DNA of 64,000 nt from Sphingomonas chungangi (GCF_013778325.1 NZ_JACEIB010000006.1:248001-312000), one strand, 5' to 3'; positions 35,557 through 45,120 are shown, counted from the stretch's first letter. A program made the numbers and translations. The notes: generated by a model not told the origin, from the letters alone.

Positions 35557-36141
35557 ATGAACGAGAGCCGCTCCGCGGTGCGCGATGACGCGCCTGCGAC
35601 GACCGCCAAGTCGCGTCCCGACGACCCTGCTACCGAAGCGCTGATCGATGCCGGAGGAGCCCATGTCGTCGGCCGCGCGGTCACGATCAACAAGTCGGCG
35701 GCCGAGCTTTACAGATACTTTCGCGATTTCACGAAGCTCGCGACGTTCATGGAGAATGTCGAACGCGTCGATGTCCTCGATGACCTGCGTTCGCATTGGG
35801 TGGTCATGGCGCCGGCTGGCAGGACGGTCGAATGGGACGCGCGGATTACCGAGGAGCGTGAAGGGGAGCTGATCTCCTGGGCATCCGAGGATGGTGCCGA
35901 TGTGGCCAATGCGGGACGGATCGAGTTCCGGGACGCTGGGGCACGCGGGACAGTGGTCACCGCGACGATTGCCTACGACCCGCCGGCCGGCACGATCGGC
36001 AAGCTGGTCGCCAAGCTCTTCCAGCGCGAGCCGGCGATCCAGGCGCGGCGCGATCTGCGACGCTTCAAGCAGCTGATGGAGACCGGCGAGATCGCGACCG
36101 CAGCCCGCACCAAGAAGCAGTATGACGAGGAGAAGGCCTGA
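35557..36141 (+). CDS. SRPBCC-family protein (polyketide cyclase/dehydrase-like)
   Basis: 194 residues. After a charged N-terminal 40 residues comes the START-like fold: [52 protein letters not shown] and the long C-terminal helix [16 protein letters not shown]. Such proteins bind hydrophobic ligands, and this subgroup (COG5637-like) is found with stress genes. GGAGG precedes the ATG at 35557. First gene of an operon: its TGA overlaps the next ATG (TGATG). Confidence 0.85.
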   Translation: MNESRSAVRDDAPATTAKSRPDDPATEALIDAGGAHVVGRAVTINKSAAELYRYFRDFTKLATFMENVERVDVLDDLRSHWVVMAPAGRTVEWDARITEEREGELISWASEDGADVANAGRIEFRDAGARGTVVTATIAYDPPAGTIGKLVAKLFQREPAIQARRDLRRFKQLMETGEIATAARTKKQYDEEKA

Positions 36142-37331
36142 TGCGCGCGCTCACCTGGCACGGCAAGCACGACGTCCGCGTCGATACGGTCGACGACCCC
36201 GAGATCCTCAATCCGCGTGATGCGATTATCAAGATCACCTCGACCGCGATCTGCGGTTCCGACCTCCATCTCTACGACGGCTATATCCCGACCATGCAGA
36301 AGGGCGATATCCTCGGCCACGAGTTCATGGGAGAGGTGGTCGAGACTGGACCGAAATCGACCTTGAAGAAGGGCCAGCGGGTCGTGGTGCCGTTCACGAT
36401 CGCCTGCGGCAGCTGCTACCATTGCGGCAAGCACCAATATTCGGCCTGCGACAACGGGCTTCCCGCCGACAACCAGGACATCGCCCAGGAGTTGTACGGC
36501 CAGCCGATGTCCGGCCTGTTCGGTTACAGCCACATGACCGGCGGCTATGCCGGCGGCCAGGCCGAATATGTCCGTGTGCCATTCAGCGACGTCGGTCCGA
36601 TCGTCATCCCCGACGGGATCGAGGACGACAAGGTGCTGTTCCTGTCCGACATCCTGCCCACCGGGTGGATGGCGGCGGAGAATGCCCAGATCGAGCCCGG
36701 CGACATCGTCGCGGTCTGGGGGGCGGGACCGGTCGGTCTGTTCGCGGTCCAATCGGCTTTCCTGATGGGTGCCGACCGTGTGATCTGCATAGACCACTTC
36801 CCGCACCGGCTTGAGCTGGCGAAGAAGTTCGGCGCCGAGACGATCAACTTCGAGGAGAGCGCCACCTATGAGGCGCTGATGGAGATGACCGGCGGCATCG
36901 GCCCCGACGCGGTGATCGACGCGGTCGGCCTCGAAGCGCACGGCTTCTTCGTCGACAACGTGATCGACCAGATCAAGAAGTCGACCTTCCTCGGCACCGA
37001 TCGCATCCATTCGGTCCGCCAGGCGATCCTCGCCTGCCGCAAGGGCGGGCGCATGTCGATGCCGGCCGTCTATGGCGGCATCGTCGACAAGTTCCCGCTC
37101 GGCGCGTTCATGGAGAAGGGGCTGACGCTCAAGACCGGTCAGACCCACGTCCAGCATTACATGCCGGCTCTGCTTGACGCGATCGTCGAGGGGAAGATCG
37201 ACACCACCTTCCTGATCTCGCACCGACTGCCGCTCGAGCAGGCGCCGGACGGCTACAAGATGTTCCACGACAACCAGAACGAAGTGACCAAGGTCGTGCT
37301 GAAGCCCGGTCTTGCGATTGCCGCCGAATAG
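36141..37331 (+). CDS. Zinc-dependent alcohol dehydrogenase (FdhA-like MDR)
   Basis: 396-residue medium-chain dehydrogenase. Catalytic zinc ligands lie in [11 protein letters not shown] and GHEFMGEV; the structural zinc cluster is [17 protein letters not shown]; the NAD-binding motif is [15 protein letters not shown], followed by an acidic CIDHFPHR. Its length and sequence resemble glutathione-independent formaldehyde dehydrogenase-like enzymes, which oxidise aldehydes or alcohols. It is translationally coupled to the SRPBCC gene and followed after 10 bp by an SDR, forming a stress-driven redox operon. Confidence 0.9.
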   Translation: MRALTWHGKHDVRVDTVDDPEILNPRDAIIKITSTAICGSDLHLYDGYIPTMQKGDILGHEFMGEVVETGPKSTLKKGQRVVVPFTIACGSCYHCGKHQYSACDNGLPADNQDIAQELYGQPMSGLFGYSHMTGGYAGGQAEYVRVPFSDVGPIVIPDGIEDDKVLFLSDILPTGWMAAENAQIEPGDIVAVWGAGPVGLFAVQSAFLMGADRVICIDHFPHRLELAKKFGAETINFEESATYEALMEMTGGIGPDAVIDAVGLEAHGFFVDNVIDQIKKSTFLGTDRIHSVRQAILACRKGGRMSMPAVYGGIVDKFPLGAFMEKGLTLKTGQTHVQHYMPALLDAIVEGKIDTTFLISHRLPLEQAPDGYKMFHDNQNEVTKVVLKPGLAIAAE

Positions 37332-37341
37332 GAGAGATTTT

Positions 37342-38133
37342 GTGGCTGACAAGTTTGCGATCGTCACCGGCGCCTCTACGGGCATCGGCTTCGAGCTCGC
37401 CCATCTCGCGGCTTCGGATGGCTACGACGTGCTGATCGTGGCGGACGAACCGCTCATCAATAGCGCCGGTGCCGACATTCAGCAGCATGGTGTAGAGGTC
37501 CGTTCGATCGAGATCGATCTGTCGACATTCGACGGCGTGGATAAGCTGATCGCTGCGACCAATGGGCGTCCGGTCAATGTGCTGTGCGCCAATGCCGGGC
37601 ACGGCCTCGGCCACGGTTTTCTGGATCAGTCACCGGCGGACTGGCGGCACGTGATCGACACCAACATCGTCGGGACGGTGTACCTGGTCCAGGAGGTGGT
37701 GAAGCAGATGGTGGCGCGAGGCGACGGCAAGGTGATGCTGACGGGCTCGATCGCCGGCTTCATGCCGGGCACCTATCAGGCGGTCTACAACGGCACCAAG
37801 GCCTTCGTCGACAGCTTCGCCGATGCCCTGCGGGCCGAGCTGGAGAATGAGGGGCACAGCAATGTCACCATCACGAATCTGATGCCCGGCGCCACCGACA
37901 CCGAATTCTTCGATCGGGCGGGAATGGGCGACACTAGCGTCGGCCAGGCCAAGAAGGACGACCCGGCCAAGGTCGCCAAGGACGGCTGGACCCACATGAT
38001 GAAGGGCGGCGGCGACATCGTCTCGGGATGGAAGAACAAGCTCCAGGCGGCGGCAGCGCATGTCCTGCCGCACGGTGCCACCGCCGCCCTCCACAAGGGC
38101 ATGGCCGAACCCGGCGGACAGGGAGGCGAATGA
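37342..38133 (+). CDS. Short-chain dehydrogenase/reductase
   Basis: 263 residues. Cofactor motif TGASTGIGFELA near the N-terminus, NAG in CANAGHGLGHGF, active-site Ser in MLTGSIAGFM and YNGTK as Tyr-x3-Lys. I use the GTG at 37342 because GGAGAGA is ideally placed and the protein then begins VADKFAIVTGAS. The C-terminal 60 residues extend beyond the usual SDR core (MMKGGGDIVSGWKNKLQAAA). Last gene of the SRPBCC-ADH-SDR operon. Confidence 0.9.
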   Translation: MADKFAIVTGASTGIGFELAHLAASDGYDVLIVADEPLINSAGADIQQHGVEVRSIEIDLSTFDGVDKLIAATNGRPVNVLCANAGHGLGHGFLDQSPADWRHVIDTNIVGTVYLVQEVVKQMVARGDGKVMLTGSIAGFMPGTYQAVYNGTKAFVDSFADALRAELENEGHSNVTITNLMPGATDTEFFDRAGMGDTSVGQAKKDDPAKVAKDGWTHMMKGGGDIVSGWKNKLQAAAAHVLPHGATAALHKGMAEPGGQGGE

Positions 38134-38220
38134 TCCGACTTCCTTATCGAGCGGTACTCCCATGACCTACCGACCCGGCAGTTAGACGACGGCGCACCTT
38201 CACTATTCCAGGAGAGCGAC

Positions 38221-38568
38221 ATGACCGACGACCGTGAGCACCAGATCAGGGAACGGGCGCATGCGAAGTGGGAGAAGGAAGGTCGCCCGGAGGGCCGCGC
38301 TCTCGACCACTGGCTGAACGCCGAGTCCGAAACGGAAGGCCGGAGAGGGCGGTCGTCATCGATTGCCCACCCCGACGACGTCGACGATGCGGCAGGCCCG
38401 AGCCACGGGAACAAGGATTTCGGGGGCCATGATGCCGAGGCCGAAGGATCGGCGGAGTCCGGCGTTGGTGGTCAGCACTTCGAACCTGGTGCCAGTCCGA
38501 AGCAGGCCCCATCGGACAAGCCAGAGGTCGGTGAAGAGCGCGTGTCGACCGGTCAGCCAAAGCGCTGA
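38221..38568 (+). CDS. DUF2934 protein
   Basis: 115 residues. The N-terminal DUF2934 motif reads IRERAHAKWEKEGRPEGRAL then HWLNAE; the remainder is Gly/Asp/Ser/Glu-rich and probably disordered. AGGAGAG precedes the ATG. A second DUF2934 protein lies at 55918-56262. The family is widespread in Alphaproteobacteria and is of unknown function. Confidence 0.82.
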   Translation: MTDDREHQIRERAHAKWEKEGRPEGRALDHWLNAESETEGRRGRSSSIAHPDDVDDAAGPSHGNKDFGGHDAEAEGSAESGVGGQHFEPGASPKQAPSDKPEVGEERVSTGQPKR

Positions 38569-38594
38569 GGAAGACCGATCGGAGGAGAATAACG

Positions 38595-38918
38595 ATGTCG
38601 CAGACTGCAGCGGGCGCCACCATTGTGGCGACGTTTTCGACGAGGCGTCAGGCTGACCTTGCCGTTGAGCAACTCGTGCAGAATCTGGGGATCCAACGCA
38701 CCAATGTGTTTGTCACCGCCGAAGGTGAGGAAAACAGTTCGGGCCGCGAGGCAGGAGGCGCTGACGCCGAGAGTGGTCATCCCGGTGTAGATACCGGCGG
38801 CGCGCCGTCGCTCGCCGGTGCCATCAGCGTCGCGGTGGATCTCCCATACGAAGCCGACGTCGCGAGGGTGCGCTCCGCGCTCGAGCAGCATGGCGGCGGG
38901 GACATCGCCACCGAATGA
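38595..38918 (+). CDS. Hypothetical protein, possible general-stress type
   Basis: 107 residues. Two short alpha/beta-like blocks (TIVATFSTRRQADLAVEQLV with RTNVFVTAEG; SVAVDLPYEADVARVRSALE with HGGGDI) flank a Gly/Ala/Glu-rich linker. The first resembles the start of YflT-type general stress proteins, the second a C-terminal half of a ferredoxin-like fold. GGAGGAG lies upstream. Same strand and 27 bp after the DUF2934 gene. Confidence 0.65.
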   Translation: MSQTAAGATIVATFSTRRQADLAVEQLVQNLGIQRTNVFVTAEGEENSSGREAGGADAESGHPGVDTGGAPSLAGAISVAVDLPYEADVARVRSALEQHGGGDIATE

Positions 38919-38954
38919 TCCAAGGCTTTCTGCAGCTCCAAGGGAAAGGCCGAT

Positions 38955-39617
38955 ATGGCGACCCGTGCAGTACTCTTCGACATCGACGGCACGCTCGTCG
39001 ACAGCAATGAGCAGCATGTGAATGCCTGGGCGTTCGCGTTCAGGGAGGAAGGGCGCCCACAGGAATTGGACGACATCCGCGCCCAGATCGGGAAGGGTGG
39101 CGACCTGCTGATCCCGGCGCTGATACCCGATGCGTCCGACGCGCTGCGCGAACGCCTTTCGAAGCGGCATGGCAAGCATTTCCACGGCTCTTATCTCACC
39201 GGCATCCGAGCCTTCGCCTGCGCTGCCGAACTGGTCGAGCGGACGCATCGGAGCGGCAGGAAGGTCGTTCTGGCCTCGTCCGCGAAGAAGGACGAGCTCG
39301 ATCATTATGTCGAGCTGCTCGGAGTAGCGGACTGTCTCGCAGCCAGGACGAGCATCGACGACGTCGAGACCTCGAAGCCGGAACCCGACATCTTCGGCGT
39401 CGCGCTGCAGAAGGTCGGCGTCGAGCCAGGCGATGCGATCGTGGTGGGCGACACCATCTACGACATCGAGGCGGCGACCCGCGCCGGCATCGCCGCCATC
39501 GGTCTCACGACCGGCCCCTTCGACGAAGGCCAGCTGAAAGATGCCGGCGCGATCGCGGTTTATTCGGATGTCGGCGAACTGCTTGCCGAGTTCGACCGTT
39601 CTCCCCTCGCGGATTGA
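38955..39617 (+). CDS. HAD-superfamily hydrolase
   Basis: 220 residues. Motif I LFDIDGTLVDSNEQHV (nucleophile Asp), motif II VLASSAKKDE, motif III Lys in SKPEPDIFG and motif IV VVGDTIYDIEAA. The cap is the helical type of beta-phosphoglucomutase/phosphoglycolate phosphatase relatives. It probably dephosphorylates a small metabolite. Stands in a run of small stress and metabolic genes on the same strand. Confidence 0.9.
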   Translation: MATRAVLFDIDGTLVDSNEQHVNAWAFAFREEGRPQELDDIRAQIGKGGDLLIPALIPDASDALRERLSKRHGKHFHGSYLTGIRAFACAAELVERTHRSGRKVVLASSAKKDELDHYVELLGVADCLAARTSIDDVETSKPEPDIFGVALQKVGVEPGDAIVVGDTIYDIEAATRAGIAAIGLTTGPFDEGQLKDAGAIAVYSDVGELLAEFDRSPLAD

Positions 39618-39660
39618 ACGATCGGCGCAGCTGATCGTCGCTGAGAATGAAGAGGCTCTG

Positions 39661-40299
39661 ATGCTTGAACATGTTCCCGCCTGGCTCGGCGGTCTGCTGC
39701 GCGACCGTCGTGCCGGCCACGCGAAGCTCGTTGCGGCCGACCCGAAGATTCGACTGGGTGTCGACACGATCGATCTGACCAGCCCGGCATTCGCCCCCGG
39801 CGGACGCCTGCCCGTCCGCTTCACCGCGGACGGCGAAGGCATCTCGCCGCCGCTGCTATGGGGAGACGTCCCCGAAGGCACCGCCAGCCTGGCCCTGATC
39901 GTCGAGGATCCGGACGCCCCTGCCGCCAATCCGCTCGTCCACGCGATTATCTGGGGCATGCCTGCCGACGAGCGCCGGGTCGCAGAGGGCGCGATCGTCG
40001 CCGACGGTGCCGGGGGCCCGGACGGCAACGTCGGCCGCAACAGCTTCCTGCGCGAGGGCTGGTTGCCGCCCGATCCGCCGACGTGCCATGGCGAGCACGA
40101 CTATGTCTTCCAGTTGTTCGCGCTGTCCGAACAGGTCGACCTCGGCGCGAGCCCGGGACGCAGCGCAGTCGTCGATGGGATCGCGGATCGCGTGCTCGCG
40201 GCTGGAGTGCTGGTCGGCACATACTCGCGAGACCAGCCCGCCGCGGTCGGAGCTGCCGAGGCTGGCCAGGTCGGAACCGGTGCGATCGCGACCGGCTGA
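39661..40299 (+). CDS. YbhB/YbcL-family PEBP-like protein
   Basis: 212 residues of the phosphatidylethanolamine-binding/Raf kinase inhibitor-like family. Key segments: SPAFAPGGRLPVRFTADGEG, PPLLWGDVPEGTASLALIVE, DPDAPAANPLVHAIIWG (the DPDAP signature) and the GRNSFLREGWLPPDPP with HDYVFQLFALS. The N-terminal 40 residues (MLEHVPAWLGGLLRDRRAGH) are an extra helix seen in a cytoplasmic subgroup. The start is the ATG at 39661. The ligand is unknown. Confidence 0.88.
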   Translation: MLEHVPAWLGGLLRDRRAGHAKLVAADPKIRLGVDTIDLTSPAFAPGGRLPVRFTADGEGISPPLLWGDVPEGTASLALIVEDPDAPAANPLVHAIIWGMPADERRVAEGAIVADGAGGPDGNVGRNSFLREGWLPPDPPTCHGEHDYVFQLFALSEQVDLGASPGRSAVVDGIADRVLAAGVLVGTYSRDQPAAVGAAEAGQVGTGAIATG

Positions 40300-40621
40300 T
40301 CATTACCCTGTCACGCCCGATGGCCGCTATTTCGTCGTGCGCAGTCTGCTCTGGCGCCGCGCCAATCCGCGGCTCGCCGACGACGTGCGGCAGTCGCCGG
40401 TCAAACGGCTGATGGAAGGGCGACGCGCCGTCGCAGCCGCTTTGCGGAAGAACGACCACGTTGCGCTCCAGGCTGCGCGCGAGACGGTCAACGCGGCCAA
40501 GGTCGCGCTGGGCGAGCGCGGACCGGTCTGGTGGGAAGATGGCGAGGATCTGAACCGCCGGCTCGTCCGCAACACTGGCTACGCGGAATGGTATGCGCGG
40601 CTCGATACTGGCGCCGAATGA
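40280..40621 (+). CDS. Conserved hypothetical protein
   Basis: About 113 residues. The core begins VTPDGRYFVVRSLLWRRANP, continues with a helical ALRKNDHVALQAARETVNAAK and ends WWEDGEDLNRRLVRN with YAEWYARL, a pattern I recall from a widespread unannotated proteobacterial family. The likely start is the GTG at 40280, overlapping the end of the PEBP gene by 20 bp; the frame is open further upstream only as a shadow. The function is unknown. Confidence 0.7.
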   Translation: MRSRPADHYPVTPDGRYFVVRSLLWRRANPRLADDVRQSPVKRLMEGRRAVAAALRKNDHVALQAARETVNAAKVALGERGPVWWEDGEDLNRRLVRNTGYAEWYARLDTGAE

Positions 40622-40628
40622 ACCGCGC

Positions 40629-40829
40629 TCAGTCGAACGAAACGATGCCTTCGAGGCCCGCTATCTTTCCTGTGAGGCCCGGTACCTGCTCGAGCTGTCG
40701 GAGTTGCTCGAAGCGTCCGCGTTCATCGCGGTAGCGCACGATTTCGGAACCGTGCCCTTGGAGCTGTGGCACTGCGTCGATCTCCTCAGCGGTCGCCGTG
40801 TTGATGCCGATCATCGGCTCGGGCTCCAT
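40629..40829 (-). CDS. Small helix-hairpin-helix protein (ComEA-like)
   Basis: 66 residues that are essentially one HhH module: IGINTATAEEIDAVPQLQGH, then GRFEQLRQLEQVPGLTGKIA. This is the fold of the ComEA C-terminal DNA-binding domain, without signal peptide or membrane anchor. Probably a non-specific DNA- or protein-binding module. Its start overlaps the end of the cupin gene on the same strand, so the two are co-transcribed. Confidence 0.7.
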   Translation of the reverse strand: MEPEPMIGINTATAEEIDAVPQLQGHGSEIVRYRDERGRFEQLRQLEQVPGLTGKIAGLEGIVSFD

Positions 40830-41329
40830 AATTCCATCAGCGGTCCCGCATCCCCGGACACTGGATCTCCTGTGGGTAGCGGCACGTCGGCGATCCGCTG
40901 CAGCGTCTTTTCGTCCGCGGCATCCCGGCGGACGTCCCAGTCCTGGCCGTCGGGATAGGCTCCGACCAGGAGGAAGCCAGCGCTGGCCTCGATCCGGCAA
41001 TGGCCCGTTCCGGCGGGCAGGACGACGAGATCGCCCGCTTGGATCGTTGTCGTTCGACCGTCCTCGCCGCCGAGCATCAATTCGGCCGACCCGTCGGTAC
41101 AGGCGAGCGCCTCGTGCGCGGTCGAGTGGTAGTGATGGTAAGGAAAGACGCCGTCGCGCCAGTCAGGCCGCCAGCCGTGGCCACGCAGCCTGGTTTCGAT
41201 CGCTTCGGGATTTCCGGTCGGCACCACGTCCCGATAGATCAGCACGGGCAGGGTCGGATTGTTGGGTACCCAGCCGTTTGGCTCGAGCAGGAAGCTCTCG
41301 GGGTCTGTCCGCGCAGGATTGTCCGGCAT
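40811..41329 (-). CDS. Cupin-domain protein
   Basis: 172 residues. A single conserved beta-barrel cupin: YHHYHSTAHEALACTDGSAE (metal-binding His cluster and Glu), followed by AGDLVVLPAGTGHCRIEAS (second motif with His). The N-terminal LPVLIYRDV and the C-terminal YPDGQDWDVRRD are typical of cupins found next to aldo/keto reductases. Probably a metal-dependent enzyme or sensor with a small-molecule ligand. Divergent from the aldo/keto reductase. Confidence 0.87.
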   Translation of the reverse strand: MPDNPARTDPESFLLEPNGWVPNNPTLPVLIYRDVVPTGNPEAIETRLRGHGWRPDWRDGVFPYHHYHSTAHEALACTDGSAELMLGGEDGRTTTIQAGDLVVLPAGTGHCRIEASAGFLLVGAYPDGQDWDVRRDAADEKTLQRIADVPLPTGDPVSGDAGPLMELWSPSR

Positions 41330-41401
41330 CTCGTCCTCCGCTCCTTGCAACGCGAAGCTTCCGCGGATGGTCCATAACGGTTTCCAGGCGTTGGGCCTTT
41401 C

Positions 41402-42232
41402 ATGAGGACGATCAGCTTTCCGGATGGTGCCGTCGTGCCTGCTCTCGGCCAGGGCACATGGATGATGGGCGAGGACGCGGCGAAGCGTGCGGACGAGATC
41501 GCGGCGCTCCGCGAGGGCGTCGAGCTCGGCATGACGTTGATCGATACGGCCGAGATGTATGGCGAAGGCGAGGCCGAGCGCCTGGTCGGCGAGGCGGTCG
41601 CCGGGATGCGTGACAGGGTGTTCCTTGTCAGCAAGGCCTATCCGCAAAACGCATCGCACGCGCGCCTTCGTCGGGCGTGCGAGGCCAGTCTCGAGCGTCT
41701 GCGGACCGATCGCCTCGACCTCTATCTGCTTCATTGGCGGGGCGGCATGCCGCTGGCCGAGACGATCGAGGCCATGGAGCAGCTCGTCGAGACGGGCCGA
41801 ATCCTCCGCTGGGGCGTCAGCAACCTCGATGTCGACGACATGGAGGAGCTGTTCGAGGCCGGTGGATCGGCCTGCTCGACCGACCAGATCCTCTACAATC
41901 TCGGCCGCCGGGGTCCCGAGCATGATCTGCTGCCGTGGCTGACGGAGCGTCGCGTGCCCGTGATGGCGTACAGCCCTGTTGAGCAGGGGCGGCTGCTGTC
42001 CAACCCTGCCCTGCGCGATGTCGGAGAGCGGATGAAGGCGGCGCCGGCGCAGGTCGCACTTGCATGGGCGCTCCGGCGGCGCGACGTGATCGTTATCCCC
42101 AAGGCCTCCTCGATTGCACACGTCCGCGAGAATCGCGCCGCGGCCGACCTCGAACTGGCATCCGAGGAGATCGATGCGCTCGATCGTGCGTTCCCTCGAC
42201 CGCGCGGCCGCGTGGCCCTCGAAATGCTGTGA
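41402..42232 (+). CDS. Aldo/keto reductase
   Basis: 276-residue NADPH-dependent reductase. The catalytic tetrad is visible: Asp in LIDTAEMYGEGEAE, the Tyr in the same stretch, Lys in FLVSKAYP and His in LYLLHWRGG. The C-terminal cofactor segment reads VIVIPKASSIAHVREN. It probably reduces toxic aldehydes or ketones. The gene lies 72 bp from the divergent cupin gene. Confidence 0.9.
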   Translation: MRTISFPDGAVVPALGQGTWMMGEDAAKRADEIAALREGVELGMTLIDTAEMYGEGEAERLVGEAVAGMRDRVFLVSKAYPQNASHARLRRACEASLERLRTDRLDLYLLHWRGGMPLAETIEAMEQLVETGRILRWGVSNLDVDDMEELFEAGGSACSTDQILYNLGRRGPEHDLLPWLTERRVPVMAYSPVEQGRLLSNPALRDVGERMKAAPAQVALAWALRRRDVIVIPKASSIAHVRENRAAADLELASEEIDALDRAFPRPRGRVALEML

Positions 42233-42322
42233 CCCGGCCGCACGCCCGTTCCTATGGCAAGTGAACCAGACAGGCCGATCGCTGTTTCTGTGTCCGGAAG
42301 CCGTTTCGTCGAGGAGTATCGC

Positions 42323-42787
42323 ATGCTTCGTTCGTTTCTCATCGGGCTGGTCGCCGGCCAGCGTGGCATGACGCCGCTCGCCGTGGTGGCGACCGCTACT
42401 CGGAACGGCTCGCTCCCGCCGGAACTTCCCGCCCAGGGCCTGCTCAAGCACCCCGTCGTTGCTGCCGGAACCGCCGCGCTGGCCGCCGCCGAGATGGTGG
42501 GAGACAAAATGAAGTCCGCGCCGGACCGGATCGTGCCGATCGGTCTTGTCACCCGCGCGATGACAGCCGCCTATGCCGGCGCCGCCCTTGCCCCGCGCGA
42601 CCGGCGACTGCTCGGCGCGGCCGTCGCGGTCGGAACGGCGCTTGCCTCTTCCTATCTCGGCTGGCGCCTGCGCTGCGCGGCGATGGCGCGGTTCGGCCAG
42701 ACGGCCACCGGTTTCGTCGAAGACGCCGCCGTCCTCGCGGGTAGCCTGGCGGTGACGCGCCTCCCGGCCACGGCCGCAGCAGCCTGA
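42323..42787 (+). CDS. DUF4126-like membrane protein
   Basis: 154 residues with several Ala/Gly/Val-rich hydrophobic segments: MLRSFLIGLVAGQRGMTPLA, HPVVAAGTAALAAAEMVGDK, LVTRAMTAAYAGAALAPRD and LLGAAVAVGTALASSYLGW. The G-Q-R-G-M-T-P and E-x-x-G-D-K pattern is typical of DUF4126-like proteins. GAGGAG at good spacing supports ATG 42323. The function is unknown; it is 13 bp upstream of the FNT transporter. Confidence 0.72.
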   Translation: MLRSFLIGLVAGQRGMTPLAVVATATRNGSLPPELPAQGLLKHPVVAAGTAALAAAEMVGDKMKSAPDRIVPIGLVTRAMTAAYAGAALAPRDRRLLGAAVAVGTALASSYLGWRLRCAAMARFGQTATGFVEDAAVLAGSLAVTRLPATAAAA

Positions 42788-42800
42788 CGGAACGTGCCGC

Positions 42801-43670
42801 ATGACGATCGATCCCAGCGCCGAGGATGCCGATGCCGAGGATCGCGAGAGCGGGCCATCCGAGGGCCTGTCCGACCGTGAGGCAGAATCGGTCGCCGAGC
42901 GCAAGGCGGGATCGGCAAAGGTCGTGCACGAGGTCATCCGCCTCCAGGGCGACGAGGAGCTCGATCGCCCGGTCCTCTCGCTGCTCTTCTCCGGGTTCGC
43001 GGCGGGCGTCGCGATATCCGTCTCGGTCCTGGCAGAGGCGTTTCTCGTTCTGGCGCTGCCGCACGCACCATGGGCGAAGCTCGTCGCCTCGTTCGGCTAT
43101 TGCGTCGGCTTCGTCATCGTCATCATCGGGAATCTCCAGCTCTTTACCGAAAACACCGTGACCGCGGTGCTGCCGATCGCCACGCACCCGACCCGTCGCA
43201 ACCTGGGGCGCCTCGCGAAGCTCTGGATCACGGTGTTCGGTGCCAACATGGCCGGTACGCTGCTCGTCGCCGCACTCATTGCCGGCGGCGCGATACTCTC
43301 ACCCGAGGCACGAGCGGCTGCGATCGAAGTCGCGGCTCCGGTCGCCGCGCACGACGCCTGGCACACGCTGCTGCTCGGCATGCCGGCCGGCTTCCTCGTC
43401 GCGAGCATCGCCTGGATGATGCCCAATGCCCGCGGATCGGAGTTCTGGATCATCGTGATGATCACCTATGTCATCGCGATCGGCGGTTTCAGCCACGTCG
43501 TGGCCGGCTCGACCGAGGCATGGCTGCTCTGGCTTGCAGGCAGCATTGGCTTGGGGAAGGCCGTCATGGGCTTCATCTTGCCCGCGCTGGTCGGCAACAT
43601 CATCGGCGGGACCGGCCTGTTCGCCGTGATCGCGCACGGCCAGGTCCGCAGCGAGATCAAGCCGGGCTGA
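42801..43670 (+). CDS. Formate/nitrite transporter family protein (YfdC-like)
   Basis: 289 residues. A charged N-terminal 55 residues lead into six hydrophobic helices: LLFSGFAAGVAISVSVLAEA, LVASFGYCVGFVIVIIGNLQ, FTENTVTAVLP, then WITVFGANMAGTLLVAALIA and IAWMMPNARGSEFW. The FNT fold forms a pentameric anion channel for formate, nitrite or hydrosulfide. The YfdC subgroup has an extended N-terminus and no assigned substrate. Probably co-transcribed with the upstream membrane gene. Confidence 0.88.
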   Translation: MTIDPSAEDADAEDRESGPSEGLSDREAESVAERKAGSAKVVHEVIRLQGDEELDRPVLSLLFSGFAAGVAISVSVLAEAFLVLALPHAPWAKLVASFGYCVGFVIVIIGNLQLFTENTVTAVLPIATHPTRRNLGRLAKLWITVFGANMAGTLLVAALIAGGAILSPEARAAAIEVAAPVAAHDAWHTLLLGMPAGFLVASIAWMMPNARGSEFWIIVMITYVIAIGGFSHVVAGSTEAWLLWLAGSIGLGKAVMGFILPALVGNIIGGTGLFAVIAHGQVRSEIKPG

Positions 43671-43794
43671 CGGCGTCGCCCGGCTCCAGGCTCGCGCATT
43701 TCTAGCAGCAGCCAGCGCGACGGGGCAGCCATTCGATTGAGATCGTCGCAGACGAGGAACCGGGTGCACCTCGGCGCCCGATCCATTGTCCGGA

Positions 43795-45120
43795 TCAGCG
43801 CCCGCTGATCCGCCAGACGGCGTTCCCGAGATCGTCGGCGACGAGCACGGCACCCTGGGCGTCGGTGGCAAGGCCGACGGGCCGCCCATGTGCGGTCTTC
43901 CCGTCGGTCAGGAAGCCGCTCAGGACGTCGACGGGTTTTCCCGAAGGCCGGCCGCCGGCGAACGGGACGTAGATGACCTTGTAGCCGTTGAACGGATCGC
44001 GGTCCCAGCTGCCGTGCTCGCCGATGAAGGCGCCGCCCCGATATTGAGCCGGAATGGCATTGCCGGTGGAGAAGGTGACGCCGAGCGGCGCGACATGGGA
44101 GCTCAGGCCATAGTCGGGCACGATCGCCTTCGCGACGAGATCGGGCCGCTGGGGCATGACCCGCGGATCGATGTGCTGGCCCCAATAGCTGTACGGCCAG
44201 CCGTAGAAACCGCCGTCGCGGATTGAGGTCAGGTAGTCGGGCACGAGATTGGGGCCGAGCTCGTCGCGTTCGTTGACGACCGCCCACAGGACATGGCTGG
44301 TCGGCTCGACCGCGAGGCCGACGGGGTTGCGCGTGCCGGTCGCATAGAGGCGATGGGCACCTGTGACGCGGTCGACCTCCCAGATCGCGGCTCGCTCGCC
44401 TTCCGCGACCATGCCGTTCTCGGCGATATTGCTGTTGGAACCGACACCGACATAAAGCTTGGTGCCGTCGGCGCTCGCCGTGAGGCTCTTCGTCCAGTGA
44501 TGGTCAATCGGTCCGCCCGGCAGATCGGTGACCTTCACCCCGGGGTCCGTCATTTTCGTCTGGCCCGGCGTGTAATGGTAGCGGATCAGTGCATCGGTGT
44601 CGGCGATGTAGAGGTCGTTGCCGACAAGCGCCATCCCGAAGGGCGAATGTCGCCCTTCCAGGAAGGAGAACCGCTGGTCGGCGATGCCGTCGCCGTTCGT
44701 GTCCCGCAGCAGCAGGATGTTGTTCGGCGCCTTGGGACCGAAGCTCTTCGCGTGCGCCTGGATCAGGCCCATCACCACGTCCTTCGGGCGATTGACTGGC
44801 GGCTTCGGACCATCCGACTGCGCGACGAGGACGTCACCGTTGGGCAGGACGAAGACCGACCGGGGATGAATGAGCCCGGTCGCGAACGGCTGGACCTTGA
44901 GGCCTGGCCCGGCGGTTGGCATCTCACCATTGGTCCAGGGCTTGGAGGTCGCCGTCTTCATCGGCGGCAGGAGATATTCGTTCGGCTCGGGGAGCGCCGG
45001 GTTTGGGCCGATCTGGGTGTCGGGAGAGGCGACCTGCTTGTGGCAGCCGGCCGCCGCCAGTATCAGGGTGACTGCGAGGAGGGTGCTGCCGTTCCTCACG
45101 ATCGAATCGAGGCGGCTCAT
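43795..45120 (-). CDS. L-sorbosone dehydrogenase-like PQQ-type lipoprotein
   Basis: 441-residue six-bladed beta-propeller. A lipoprotein signal (LAVTLILAAAGCHK, lipobox Cys near residue 26) anchors it outside the inner membrane. Blade motifs include FVLPNGDVLVAQSD, FGMALVGNDLYIADTD, YVGVGSNSNIAENG, GTRNPVGLAVEP, WAVVNERDELGPNLVPDY and FIGEHGSWDRDPFNGYKV. Relatives oxidise sugars or aldehydes with PQQ or serve as glucose/sorbosone dehydrogenases. The start at 45120 overlaps the DUF2231 stop by ATGA; the open frame extends upstream but only as a shadow. Confidence 0.87.
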   Translation of the reverse strand: MSRLDSIVRNGSTLLAVTLILAAAGCHKQVASPDTQIGPNPALPEPNEYLLPPMKTATSKPWTNGEMPTAGPGLKVQPFATGLIHPRSVFVLPNGDVLVAQSDGPKPPVNRPKDVVMGLIQAHAKSFGPKAPNNILLLRDTNGDGIADQRFSFLEGRHSPFGMALVGNDLYIADTDALIRYHYTPGQTKMTDPGVKVTDLPGGPIDHHWTKSLTASADGTKLYVGVGSNSNIAENGMVAEGERAAIWEVDRVTGAHRLYATGTRNPVGLAVEPTSHVLWAVVNERDELGPNLVPDYLTSIRDGGFYGWPYSYWGQHIDPRVMPQRPDLVAKAIVPDYGLSSHVAPLGVTFSTGNAIPAQYRGGAFIGEHGSWDRDPFNGYKVIYVPFAGGRPSGKPVDVLSGFLTDGKTAHGRPVGLATDAQGAVLVADDLGNAVWRISGR